Positions 17,076-25,791 of a stretch of 64,000 nucleotides of DNA are shown in pieces. Origin of the DNA: Burkholderiaceae bacterium 16 (GTDB lineage: Bacteria > Pseudomonadota > Gammaproteobacteria > Burkholderiales > Burkholderiaceae); contig JYOD01000013.1 in assembly GCA_000955785.1 (NCBI GenBank), positions 128,639-192,638 of the forward strand. Reading direction: 5' to 3'. Under the pieces are notes generated by a model. That model searched no databases. It was not told the origin of the DNA and worked only from the letters and a program-made list of their open reading frames with translations. Within the stretch, counting starts at the first letter, position 1, and the number at the start of each line of letters is the position of its first letter. The translations under genes and the position numbers were made by a program.

Positions 17076-19445
17076 ATGCGTTTGACCAAGACACCACGCC
17101 TGCCCGCACGTTTGTCCACAAGGCCACCCACGCGCTTGCCAGCACTGACCCGCCTGGGTGCGCTGTTCGCGCTCACCATGCTGACGGTAAACCCGGCTGG
17201 CGCCCAGCGCGCCGGCGTGCCCGATGCCACACGTGACGCCGTCGCGGCGCAGGCGCCCGCCGCCACCGCCGCGCAGGCCGCCACGGGCGCGCCCCGCAGC
17301 GGCGCGCGCACGGTCCAGCTTACGCTCAAGCAACTGGGCGCCACCGCGCCCTTTCAGTTGCGCGGCGTGGACGCCATCAACGGCGTGCCGTTCTCGGTCC
17401 GCGCCGACGAGATCGTGACCTCGGCGCGGCTCAAGTTGCGATACACCTATTCGCCCGCGCTGATACCGGCGCTGTCGCATATCAACGTGATGGTCAACGG
17501 CGAAGTCGCCGGTACCGTGCCGGTGCCCAAGGAGACCGCGGGCACCAGCCTGGAGCGCGAGGTGCCGATCGATCCGCGGCTGATCTCGGAATTCAACCGC
17601 CTCAACCTGCAACTCATCGGCCACTACACCACCGACTGCGAGGATCCTTTCCACTCCAGCCTGTGGGCCACCGTCGGCAACAGCAGCGTGCTGGAACTCA
17701 CGCTGACGCCGCTGGCACTGGCCAACGAACTGTCGCTGCTGCCGCTGCCGTTCTTCGATCGCCGCGACGTCGGCCGCCTCAGGCTGCCCTTCGTATTCGC
17801 CGGCGCGCCGTCGCTGGCCACGCTGGAAGCGGCGGGAACCGTCTCGTCGTGGTTCGGCGCGCTGGCCGGCTATCGCGGCGCATCGTTTGCCGCCACGCTG
17901 AACCAGGTGCCGGCCCAAGGCAATGCGGTGGTGTTCGCTACCAACGAGGAAAAGCCGGCGGGCGTGCAGGTGCCCGCCATCAACGGGCCGTCGATCGCGG
18001 TGGTGCCCAATCCGGGCGATGCCAACGCCAAGCTGCTGCTGGTGATGGGGCGCGACAGCGCCGAGCTGAAGACCGCGGCGCGAGCGCTCACGCTCGGCGC
18101 CCGCGCGCTGTCGGGGCAGGGCGCCACCATCAATAAGCTCGAAGACGTGGCGCCGCGCGTGCCCTACGACGCGCCGAACTGGGTCCACAGCGACCGGCCG
18201 GTGCGTTTCGGCGAACTCGCCGAAGTGCGCGACCTCAACGTCTCGGGCTACAACCCCGACCTCGTGCGTGTGAATTTCCGCCTGCCGCCCGACCTGTTCG
18301 GCTGGCGCACCAAGGGCATCCCGATCGACCTGAAGTACCGCTATACGCCGCGCCCGGTGGTGGACAAGTCCACGCTCAATATCAACGTCAGCAACCAGTT
18401 CCTGCGTGCCTATCCGCTGCGTTCGCTGAAGAACCAGGATGGCCGCGCCAGCCAGTTGCTGGCCAAGGTGCTGCCGGACGGCTCGGTGCCGGTCAGCGAA
18501 CACATCGACCTGCCGCTGTTCATGCTGCCCGCGCACACGCAGCTGCAGTTCCACTTCTATTACGACTATCTCAAGCAGGGTGCCTGCAAGGACGTGCTGC
18601 TCGACAACGTCAAGGGCGCCATCGATCCGGATTCGACCCTCAACATCTCCGGCCTGCCGCACTTTATCGCGCTGCCCGACCTGGCGGTGTTCGGCAACAG
18701 CGGCTTTCCGTTCACGCGGATGGCCGATCTGTCCGAGACCGCGGTGATCCTGCCGGACAAGCCGGCTGCCGAGGACTACTCGACCTATCTCACGCTGATG
18801 GGGCGCATGGGTGAGTCCACCGGTTATCCCGCCACCGGCGTGGCCGTGAGCGTCGCGGCGCAGGTCGACAAGCAGTCCGCGCGCGATCTGCTGGTGATCG
18901 GCACCACGCAGAGCCAGCCGCTGTTCACGCAGTGGGCCGAGCGCATGCCGGTGTCGCTGGGGGGCAATGAAAAGCGCTTCTCGCTGACGGATATTGTCTC
19001 GACCGTCGCCGGCTGGTGGAACGGCGCGGACGGCACGCGCAACCGTCCGCTGGAAGCACGGATGTCGATCAGCAGCGCCAGCACCGATGCCGCGCTCAGC
19101 GCCTTCGAGTCGCCGCTGGCGTCCGGGCGCAGCGTGGTCGCGGTCACCAGCAACGCGCCGCAAGGCCTGCTGGCGATGACCGAGGTGCTGCTCGATCCCG
19201 ACCAGGTCGCCAACGTGCAGGGCAGCCTGGCGCTGGTGCGCGGCAAGGAGATCGACAGCCTGGCGGCCCAGCAGAACTACTACGTGGGCAAGCTGCCGCC
19301 CTGGACCTATGTGCAGTGGTGGCTCTCGCAGCGGCCCCTGGCCATGGTGCTGATGATCGGCGGCTCCGCGCTGCTGCTGGCCGCCTTGCTCTTCCTGTCG
19401 CTGCGGGCGCGCGCGGCCCGCCGCAAGCGGGGAGAAGACAAGTGA
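17076..19445 (+). CDS. bcsB: Cellulose synthase regulatory/periplasmic subunit BcsB
   Basis: 789-aa partner of BcsA that guides the nascent glucan through the periplasm. A signal anchor (about 20-43, ending NPAGAQ) is followed by the paired carbohydrate-binding and ferredoxin-like repeats (TDCEDPFHSSLWATVGNSS is a family landmark) and a C-terminal TM helix MVLMIGGSALLLAALLFLSL with a basic tail, the helix that completes the BcsA channel. AAGAAAGAAGAGA precedes the ATG. Its stop overlaps the GTG of bcsZ. Confidence 0.95.
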   Translation: MRLTKTPRLPARLSTRPPTRLPALTRLGALFALTMLTVNPAGAQRAGVPDATRDAVAAQAPAATAAQAATGAPRSGARTVQLTLKQLGATAPFQLRGVDAINGVPFSVRADEIVTSARLKLRYTYSPALIPALSHINVMVNGEVAGTVPVPKETAGTSLEREVPIDPRLISEFNRLNLQLIGHYTTDCEDPFHSSLWATVGNSSVLELTLTPLALANELSLLPLPFFDRRDVGRLRLPFVFAGAPSLATLEAAGTVSSWFGALAGYRGASFAATLNQVPAQGNAVVFATNEEKPAGVQVPAINGPSIAVVPNPGDANAKLLLVMGRDSAELKTAARALTLGARALSGQGATINKLEDVAPRVPYDAPNWVHSDRPVRFGELAEVRDLNVSGYNPDLVRVNFRLPPDLFGWRTKGIPIDLKYRYTPRPVVDKSTLNINVSNQFLRAYPLRSLKNQDGRASQLLAKVLPDGSVPVSEHIDLPLFMLPAHTQLQFHFYYDYLKQGACKDVLLDNVKGAIDPDSTLNISGLPHFIALPDLAVFGNSGFPFTRMADLSETAVILPDKPAAEDYSTYLTLMGRMGESTGYPATGVAVSVAAQVDKQSARDLLVIGTTQSQPLFTQWAERMPVSLGGNEKRFSLTDIVSTVAGWWNGADGTRNRPLEARMSISSASTDAALSAFESPLASGRSVVAVTSNAPQGLLAMTEVLLDPDQVANVQGSLALVRGKEIDSLAAQQNYYVGKLPPWTYVQWWLSQRPLAMVLMIGGSALLLAALLFLSLRARAARRKRGEDK

Positions 19446-20683
19446 GCGTGAACCAACTGCGCGTGAATCAACCGCGCCGCCGCTGGCTGGCTGGCCTGCC
19501 CGGGCTGGGCGCGCTGGCGGCACTGGGCGGCTGGCCCGCGCTTGCAGGGGCGGCGACGCCCAGGCCTGCCGCGCCCGCAGCCTGCGCCTGGCCGCTATAC
19601 CAGCAGTTCCTGTCGCGGTTCGTGCAGGCCGATGGGCGCGTGGTCGATCCCTCCACCAGGGAGCAGCAAAGCACCTCCGAGGGCCAGTCCTACGGCATGG
19701 TGTTCGCGCTGGTGGCCAACGACCGTGCCACCTTCGACCGGCTCTGGCAGTGGAGCATCGCCAACCTGGGCGCGGGCAGCCTGCAGGACAAGTTGCCCGC
19801 CTGGCAATGGGGCCACCGCGCCGACGGCTCGTGGGGCGTGATCGACGCCAATCCGGCCTCCGACGCCGACCTGTGGTTCGCCTTCGCCCTGCTCGAGGCC
19901 GCCCGCTTGTGGCGCCAGCCGCGCTATGCCGAACTGGCGCGCGCGCTGCTCAAGCTGGCGGCCCAGCACGAAGTCGTGTCGCTGCCGGGCTTCGGCACCA
20001 TGCTGTTGCCGGGGCCGCAGGGCTTCGCGCAAGGCAAGGCCGACGGCCCGCGCCAATGGCGTCTCAATGCCAGCTACCTGCCAGTCCCGCTGCTGCGCCG
20101 CCTGGCCGCCGCGGACCCGGCCGGCCCCTGGGGCACGCTGGCCACGCAGACTGGCAAGCTGGTTGAGGCGGTGGCCCGGCAGGGCATCGTGCCGGACTGG
20201 TCGGCCTATCGCAGCGACAATGCCGGCAGCGCCTTTCTCGCCGACCCCGACAAGGGCGACGTCAGCAGCTACGATGCCATCCGTGTCTATCTCTGGGCCG
20301 GCATGACGCCGCGCAGCGACGCCGCCGCGCGCGTGCTGATGAAGGCGCTGGCGCCGCAGGCGCAGCGCATGGCCGGGCGCGCCGCGCCGCCCGAACGCAT
20401 GCACGCCGACAGCGGCGTGCTGGAAGGCGAAGGGCCGACAGGATTCTCCGCCGCGCTGGTGCCTTTCCTGCAGGCAGTGGGATCGCCGGCCGCAGCGGTG
20501 CAACGCGCGCGCGCCGAGTCGATGCTCGATGCCGCGCAAGGCAAGCCCGCCGCTACGTATTACGACACCGTATTGGGATTATTTGGCCTCGGCTTTGCCG
20601 AAGGCCGCTTCCGGTTCGCGCCTTCGGGGCAACTGGAGCTGGAGTGGGAGAAGACATGTCGAACCGCAAGCGCCCGGCCATGA
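19442..20683 (+). CDS. bcsZ: Periplasmic endo-1,4-beta-glucanase (GH8)
   Basis: 413-aa GH8 cellulase that trims misordered chains during synthesis. A twin-basic N-terminus (QPRRRWLAGLPGLGALAAL) serves as a signal sequence, possibly Tat-type (RRRWLAG). The catalytic acid lies in STSEGQSYGMVFAL, and ASDADLWFAFALLEA holds the second conserved acid. Length is slightly above the usual 370. GTG start overlaps bcsB by four bases; the gene overlaps the start of bcsC by 28 bases. Confidence 0.93.
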   Translation: MSVNQLRVNQPRRRWLAGLPGLGALAALGGWPALAGAATPRPAAPAACAWPLYQQFLSRFVQADGRVVDPSTREQQSTSEGQSYGMVFALVANDRATFDRLWQWSIANLGAGSLQDKLPAWQWGHRADGSWGVIDANPASDADLWFAFALLEAARLWRQPRYAELARALLKLAAQHEVVSLPGFGTMLLPGPQGFAQGKADGPRQWRLNASYLPVPLLRRLAAADPAGPWGTLATQTGKLVEAVARQGIVPDWSAYRSDNAGSAFLADPDKGDVSSYDAIRVYLWAGMTPRSDAAARVLMKALAPQAQRMAGRAAPPERMHADSGVLEGEGPTGFSAALVPFLQAVGSPAAAVQRARAESMLDAAQGKPAATYYDTVLGLFGLGFAEGRFRFAPSGQLELEWEKTCRTASARP

Positions 20684-23600
20684 TCGGAGGCGCGACCGCA
20701 TCCAGAGCGACGCACGGACTGGCAAAGTCCGGCGACGCCGCGCAGGCCAGGGGCCTGCGCGCCAAGACGCTGGTGCTGAGCCTGCTGACGGCATTTGCCG
20801 CGGCAGCTACCGCACAGGAGGACCCCGTCAAGCTGCTGGTGGACCAGGGCAAGTACTGGCAGGAACGCGGGCGCAGCGATCGCGCCGCCGAAGCATGGCA
20901 GAAAATCCTGCGGCTTAATCCGAACCAGCCCGAAGCCCTGTACGGCATGGGCGTGGCCGAAACCGAAGCGGGCCGCGCCGACGGTGCGCGCACCTACCTT
21001 GAGCGCCTGAAGAAGGCGCAGCCCAACTCACCGCTGGTGGCGCGCCTGACGCAGGTGATCAACAGCGGCGGCGAGACCAGGCAGGTCGAGCAGGCGCGCC
21101 AGCTGGCGCGCAGCGGCCAAAGCGAGGAAGCGGTCAAGCGCTACCAGCAGGCCGCGGGCGGTGCGGTACCGCAAGGCAACCTGGCGCTGGAGTACTACCA
21201 GACGCTGGGCGGCACCGCGCAAGGTTGGGAAGAGGCGCGCAAGGGCCTCGAGCAACTGGCGCGCGCCAATCCTTCCGACCACCGTGCCCAGCTCGCGCTG
21301 GCGCAACACCTGACCTATCGCGAATCCACCCGGCGAGATGGTATCCGCCAGCTTGAAGCGCTCTCGAAGAGCAGCGACGTGGCGGCCGCGGCCAGCGAGA
21401 GCTGGCGGCGGGCGCTGACCTGGCTGGGCGGCCGCCCGGCCGACGCGCCGATGTACCAGGCATGGCTGGCAAGCCATCCCGACGATGCCACCATCCGCGC
21501 CAAGCTCGATGCGATCAAGGGTCAGCAGCAACAGCAGCAGGCCACGCAGGTCGCCGGCGCCGCCAGCAACCCGGTGCGCCAGATCGTGCAGCAGGGCTTC
21601 GACGCGATGGATGCCGGCGACCTCGAGCGCGCCGGCGAACGCTTCCAGGCCGCGCTGGCCCAACGCCCCGGCGACGCCGATGCCCTCGGCGGCATGGGCG
21701 TGCTGCGGCTCAAGCAGGAGAAGTTTGCCGAAGCCGTGGACTTTCTCGACCAGGCTGCCAAGCATGGCGCGGGCGGGCGCTACCGCAGCGCGCAGAACAA
21801 CGCCACGTACTGGCTGCTGTCCGAACAGGCAAGCGCCGCGCGCAGCGCGGGCAATCGCGTCGAGGCACGCAGCCTGCTGGAGCGCGCGATCAAGCTCGAC
21901 CCGCGCGAGCCTTCGGCGCAGGTGGCGCTGGCCGACGTGATGGCCGAGGAGGGCCAGTACGCCCAGGCCGAAGCAGCTTACCGGCGGGTGCTCAAGCAAC
22001 AGTCCGACAATCCCGATGCCACGCGCGGCCTGGTCGGCGTACTGGCGGCGCAGAACAAGAGCGCCGAAGCGCTCGCCATCGTGCAGAACCTGACGCCGGC
22101 CCAGCAGGACAAGGTCGGCTCGCTGGGCAAGCTGCGCGCGGAAGAAGCGCGCGGCCAGGCCCGCGCCGCGCTGCAGCGCGGCGATACCGCCGGCGCCCGC
22201 CGCGCGCTGGAAGACGCCATGGCGGCCGATCCCACCAACCCGTGGGTAAGGCTGGACGTGGCGCGCGCCTATGCCGCGATGGGTTTGAAGGAGCAGGCGC
22301 GCAGCGTCATGGACGGCTTGCTGCTGTCCAATCCCAATATGCCGGACGCGCTGTACGCCAGCGCGCTGCTGTCTGCCGAAACCGGCGACTGGCAAAGCGG
22401 GCTGGACGCGCTGGAGCGCATTCCCCCGCAGAACCGCACCCGTGACATGGGCACCCTGCAGCGTCGCCTGTGGGTGCACGCCGAAGCCGACCGCGCCAGC
22501 GGACTCGCCGCCGCCGGCCAGCAAGCCGCCGCGCTTGGCGTGCTGCAACAGACCGAACGCTACGCCCAGCAGGACGCCGACCAGCTTGGCGCGCTGGCGC
22601 TGGCCTACGCCGATGCCGGCGACGAGGCGCGCGCGCTGTCGCTGATGCGCAACGTGATGAGCCGCACGGTGCGCCCGGATGTCGGCATGCAATTGCAGTA
22701 CGCCGCCATCCTGCTCAAGACCAAACAGGACGTGGAGCTGGCCGGCGTGCTGCGCCAGCTCGCCAATGCCAGCATGAGCGCCTCGCAGCGCCGCGACTAC
22801 GACGACCTGCGCGTGGCCTATATCGTGCGGCAGGCCGACGCGTTGACCGAGAGCGGCGACCTGGTGGCCGCCTACGACATGCTGGCACCGGCGCTGTCCG
22901 AGCGTCCGGGCAACGGCGCCGTGCGTGCCAGCCTGGCGCGCATGTACGCCCAGGCCGGCGAGAACAAGAAGGCACTGACGCTGTACGAGAGCGTGCTGGA
23001 GAAGGATCCGCGCAACCTCGACCTGATGCTGGCGGCCATCGGCACCGCCACCGCCGCCAAGGAATACAGCTGGGCCGAAGGTACGCTGCAAATGGCGCTG
23101 GCGCAGGCGCCCAACTCGCCCAAGGTGCTGACCGCCGCCGGGCGGCTCTACCGCGCCGAGGGCAAGACCTCGCGCGCGGCGGACTATTTCCGTGCGGCGG
23201 TGGCCGCCGAGAACGCACTGGGCACTTCGAGCGGCTCCGCACGCCCGGGTGGCGCGGGCTTTGACCGCGTGCCGTCCAACCCGTTTGTCGGATTGCCCGG
23301 CCAGCGGGATAGCTCGCAGTTGCCGCTACCCGGCTCGCAGGCGCCCTATCCGGTCGTGCCAGGCCCCAGCCGTGCCGCGGCGCCCCAGCCCGCGATGATC
23401 CCGGTGCCGGTGATGATGAATGCAGGAGGGCAGCCCTCGCAGCCCTATATCCCGGCGCCGGTGTCCGCCGGCGGGCAGCCGATGGCCCCTGTTATCCAGC
23501 AGCCGCAGGCCTACTATTCGCAGCAGGTGCCCGCCCCGACGCAGGCCCCCTCCAGCACCGCCGGCACGCGTGGCAAGAACACGCGCGGCAGCACCAAAGT

Positions 23601-25155
23601 GGCTAACCAGACCACGCAGCCCAATCAAGGCTATGCCGCTTACCCGGCCCCGGCCCCGGCCCCGGCCTATCCGGCCTATCCGGCCTATCCGGGCAACGCG
23701 CAGGCCGCCCAGCAATCCGGCGTACCGTATCCGGCCCCGCAGGCTGCGGCGGCTCCCCAGTATCCAGGGGCGCAATACGCGGCGCCGGCCGGCGGCTACG
23801 GCTACGCGGCGGCACCCGTGCCGGCCGCGCCAGCGCGCCAGCCGATCGGCGCGCAGTCTCGCGCGCCCTGGCTGGCCGATGCCGACTCGCAGGCGAATCC
23901 GGGGGGGCCAAAGACCGCGCAAGAAGAACTGCGCGAGATCGAGGCGCAGCGCAGCAGCACCTTCGCTGGAGGCCCCACGCTGCGTGGGCGCAACGGCGAC
24001 TCTGGCATGAGCCAGCTCACCGAAATGCAGGTGGTGGCAGAGGCCAAGATGGCTGCCGGCAACGGCAAACTGGTGGCACGGGTGACGCCGGTCGCGCTCG
24101 ACGCCGGCTCGGTGGGCGGCGACTACAACAGCGCCTCGCGATTTGGCGGCGGTCCGCTGGCCTTCCCGGTGGGAGGGGCGCCGGTCAACCTGAACGGCAC
24201 GCCGTTGCAGTCCACTTCGCCAGGGTCGCAGAACGCTTTTGGGGTGGCGCTCGGTGTGGCCTACGAGTCGGACAATTTCAAGGCCGATATCGGCAGCACG
24301 CCACTGGGCTTCCGCTACACCGACGTCAACGCCGGCGCTCGCTTCAACCTGCCGGTGACGCAGCGCACCACGCTGTCGCTGGGCGCGTCGCGCCGGCCCG
24401 TGACGGACAGCTTGCTGTCCTACGCGGGCGTCAGCGACGACCGCGTCGGCCTGCAGTGGGGTGGTGTGATGAACAGCGGCGGCCGCGTCGACCTTGGTTG
24501 GGACGATGGCCTCTTCGGCCTCTACGGCTATGGCGGCTACGGCGTGCTGACCGGGCACAACGTCATGCGCAACAACCGCTGGGAAGGGGGCGGTGGCTTC
24601 TACCTGCGCCTGATCGACAACGCCGAGCAGCGGCTGATGAGCGGCGTCAACTTCACCTCGATGGGCTACTCGGACAACCTGCGCTACTTCACCTTCGGGC
24701 AGGGCGGTTATTTCAGTCCGCAGACGTACTTCGCCGTGACGGTGCCGCTCTCGCTGACAGGCCGCAGCGGGCGGCTGGCCTACAATGTGCGCGGCGGGCT
24801 CGGCATGCAGGCCTTCCGCGAGGATGCATCGAACTATTTCCCGACCGATGCGGCAGCCCAGTCGGCCGCCAATGACGCGGCGGCGAAGGCCTTCAAGGCT
24901 GGCCTGACCAACTCGAGCAATGCGGTATATCCGGGCCAGTCCAAGACCGGCGTGGCCTACAATCTGGTTGGCTCGGTGGAGTACCAGGCGGCCCAGCAGC
25001 TGTTTGTGGGTGGCCTGGTCGGGCTCGACAACGCGCGTGACTACAGCCAGTGGTATGCCGGCGTCTACGTGCGCTATTCGCTGCAACGCCAAACCGGTCA
25101 GATCGCGTTCCCGCCGGTAGCGCCGCAATCTGCGGTTGGCCCGGTGGCGTTTTGA
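20656..25155 (+). CDS. bcsC: Cellulose export outer-membrane protein BcsC
   Basis: 1499 residues. A signal sequence (about 36-53) precedes a long TPR region (about 55-870) that spans the periplasm, then a Pro/Ala/Tyr-rich linker (about 870-1110) and the C-terminal beta-barrel pore (BCSC_C, about 1130-1499, ending YVRYSLQRQ and a short tail). A poly-Gln run (GQQQQQQA) interrupts the TPRs near residue 293. The linker contains tandem YPA/PAPA units at nt 23640-23700, encoded by near-exact repeats of cc/gg/tatcc. This linker is much longer than in E. coli BcsC. GGGAGAAGAC precedes the ATG. Last gene of the bcs operon. Confidence 0.94.
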   Translation: MSNRKRPAMIGGATASRATHGLAKSGDAAQARGLRAKTLVLSLLTAFAAAATAQEDPVKLLVDQGKYWQERGRSDRAAEAWQKILRLNPNQPEALYGMGVAETEAGRADGARTYLERLKKAQPNSPLVARLTQVINSGGETRQVEQARQLARSGQSEEAVKRYQQAAGGAVPQGNLALEYYQTLGGTAQGWEEARKGLEQLARANPSDHRAQLALAQHLTYRESTRRDGIRQLEALSKSSDVAAAASESWRRALTWLGGRPADAPMYQAWLASHPDDATIRAKLDAIKGQQQQQQATQVAGAASNPVRQIVQQGFDAMDAGDLERAGERFQAALAQRPGDADALGGMGVLRLKQEKFAEAVDFLDQAAKHGAGGRYRSAQNNATYWLLSEQASAARSAGNRVEARSLLERAIKLDPREPSAQVALADVMAEEGQYAQAEAAYRRVLKQQSDNPDATRGLVGVLAAQNKSAEALAIVQNLTPAQQDKVGSLGKLRAEEARGQARAALQRGDTAGARRALEDAMAADPTNPWVRLDVARAYAAMGLKEQARSVMDGLLLSNPNMPDALYASALLSAETGDWQSGLDALERIPPQNRTRDMGTLQRRLWVHAEADRASGLAAAGQQAAALGVLQQTERYAQQDADQLGALALAYADAGDEARALSLMRNVMSRTVRPDVGMQLQYAAILLKTKQDVELAGVLRQLANASMSASQRRDYDDLRVAYIVRQADALTESGDLVAAYDMLAPALSERPGNGAVRASLARMYAQAGENKKALTLYESVLEKDPRNLDLMLAAIGTATAAKEYSWAEGTLQMALAQAPNSPKVLTAAGRLYRAEGKTSRAADYFRAAVAAENALGTSSGSARPGGAGFDRVPSNPFVGLPGQRDSSQLPLPGSQAPYPVVPGPSRAAAPQPAMIPVPVMMNAGGQPSQPYIPAPVSAGGQPMAPVIQQPQAYYSQQVPAPTQAPSSTAGTRGKNTRGSTKVANQTTQPNQGYAAYPAPAPAPAYPAYPAYPGNAQAAQQSGVPYPAPQAAAAPQYPGAQYAAPAGGYGYAAAPVPAAPARQPIGAQSRAPWLADADSQANPGGPKTAQEELREIEAQRSSTFAGGPTLRGRNGDSGMSQLTEMQVVAEAKMAAGNGKLVARVTPVALDAGSVGGDYNSASRFGGGPLAFPVGGAPVNLNGTPLQSTSPGSQNAFGVALGVAYESDNFKADIGSTPLGFRYTDVNAGARFNLPVTQRTTLSLGASRRPVTDSLLSYAGVSDDRVGLQWGGVMNSGGRVDLGWDDGLFGLYGYGGYGVLTGHNVMRNNRWEGGGGFYLRLIDNAEQRLMSGVNFTSMGYSDNLRYFTFGQGGYFSPQTYFAVTVPLSLTGRSGRLAYNVRGGLGMQAFREDASNYFPTDAAAQSAANDAAAKAFKAGLTNSSNAVYPGQSKTGVAYNLVGSVEYQAAQQLFVGGLVGLDNARDYSQWYAGVYVRYSLQRQTGQIAFPPVAPQSAVGPVAF

Positions 25156-25244
25156 ATGAGCACGGGACCATACGGAGGGCGGGCGCGCAACGATCCATCA
25201 ATCAATTGAGAATGCAGCAAACAGGCTGTGGAAGGAAGTACATC

Positions 25245-25580
25245 ATGGGTGAAGCAAAACGACGGGGCAGCCAGGCAGAGCGTGCCGAGCAGGCACGCAC
25301 ACGGCTTGAGGGCCTGCGGCCCGCGCAACTGGTGTGCGGCTCATGCAAGACGGCGTTCAGCACCTTCGATGCGATCGATGCGCCTAACCTGCGTGGCATC
25401 GATGCGGTGTTTGGCGGGCAGTGTCCCAATTGCGGGAACGATGTGCTCGTGTTCAAGGGCGAGCCCAATGCCGTGGCCGATGCGATGGTGGCGTGGGAGC
25501 GCATGATGGGGGCGGACACCAAGCTTGGGTACCAGTCGCGGGACGGCAAGCACGTGCCATTCAACGAGGTGAAGGAGTAG
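25245..25580 (+). CDS. Small putative Zn-ribbon protein
   Basis: 111-aa protein starting MGEAKRRGSQAERAEQ, an opening seen in several uncharacterised small proteobacterial proteins. Two CxxC pairs (CGSCKTAF at about 35-38 and CPNCGND at about 62-65) look like a zinc ribbon. GGAAGGAAG precedes the ATG. It lies 89 bases after bcsC in the same direction, so it may be read from the bcs transcript, but nothing else links it to cellulose. Function unknown. Confidence 0.7.
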   Translation: MGEAKRRGSQAERAEQARTRLEGLRPAQLVCGSCKTAFSTFDAIDAPNLRGIDAVFGGQCPNCGNDVLVFKGEPNAVADAMVAWERMMGADTKLGYQSRDGKHVPFNEVKE

Positions 25581-25791
25581 GCGCAGCGCCGTCGCAAGGC
25601 AAGTAAAGGGAAGCAGCGAGCGCCTAGCTAAAGGCGCCCACGCAGACCATCGCCGACATCCGTTCTCCGAAGCGCTGCAGGACGCGGGGCAAGTCATCGC
25701 TGTCCGTGCCCAGCGTTTCGGGAATCGGGGTGATGCCGCGCTTTGCGACGCTGTGCAAGCCGTGCCGCGGCCCTGGCCGGCAGCGCCAGTT

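Noticed and set aside
16479..19523. 1014-codon open frame on the minus strand opposite bcsA/bcsB
   Set aside because: It is a shadow frame caused by high GC at third positions; its translation is Arg/Gln/His-rich and matches no family, while the plus strand encodes well-known proteins.
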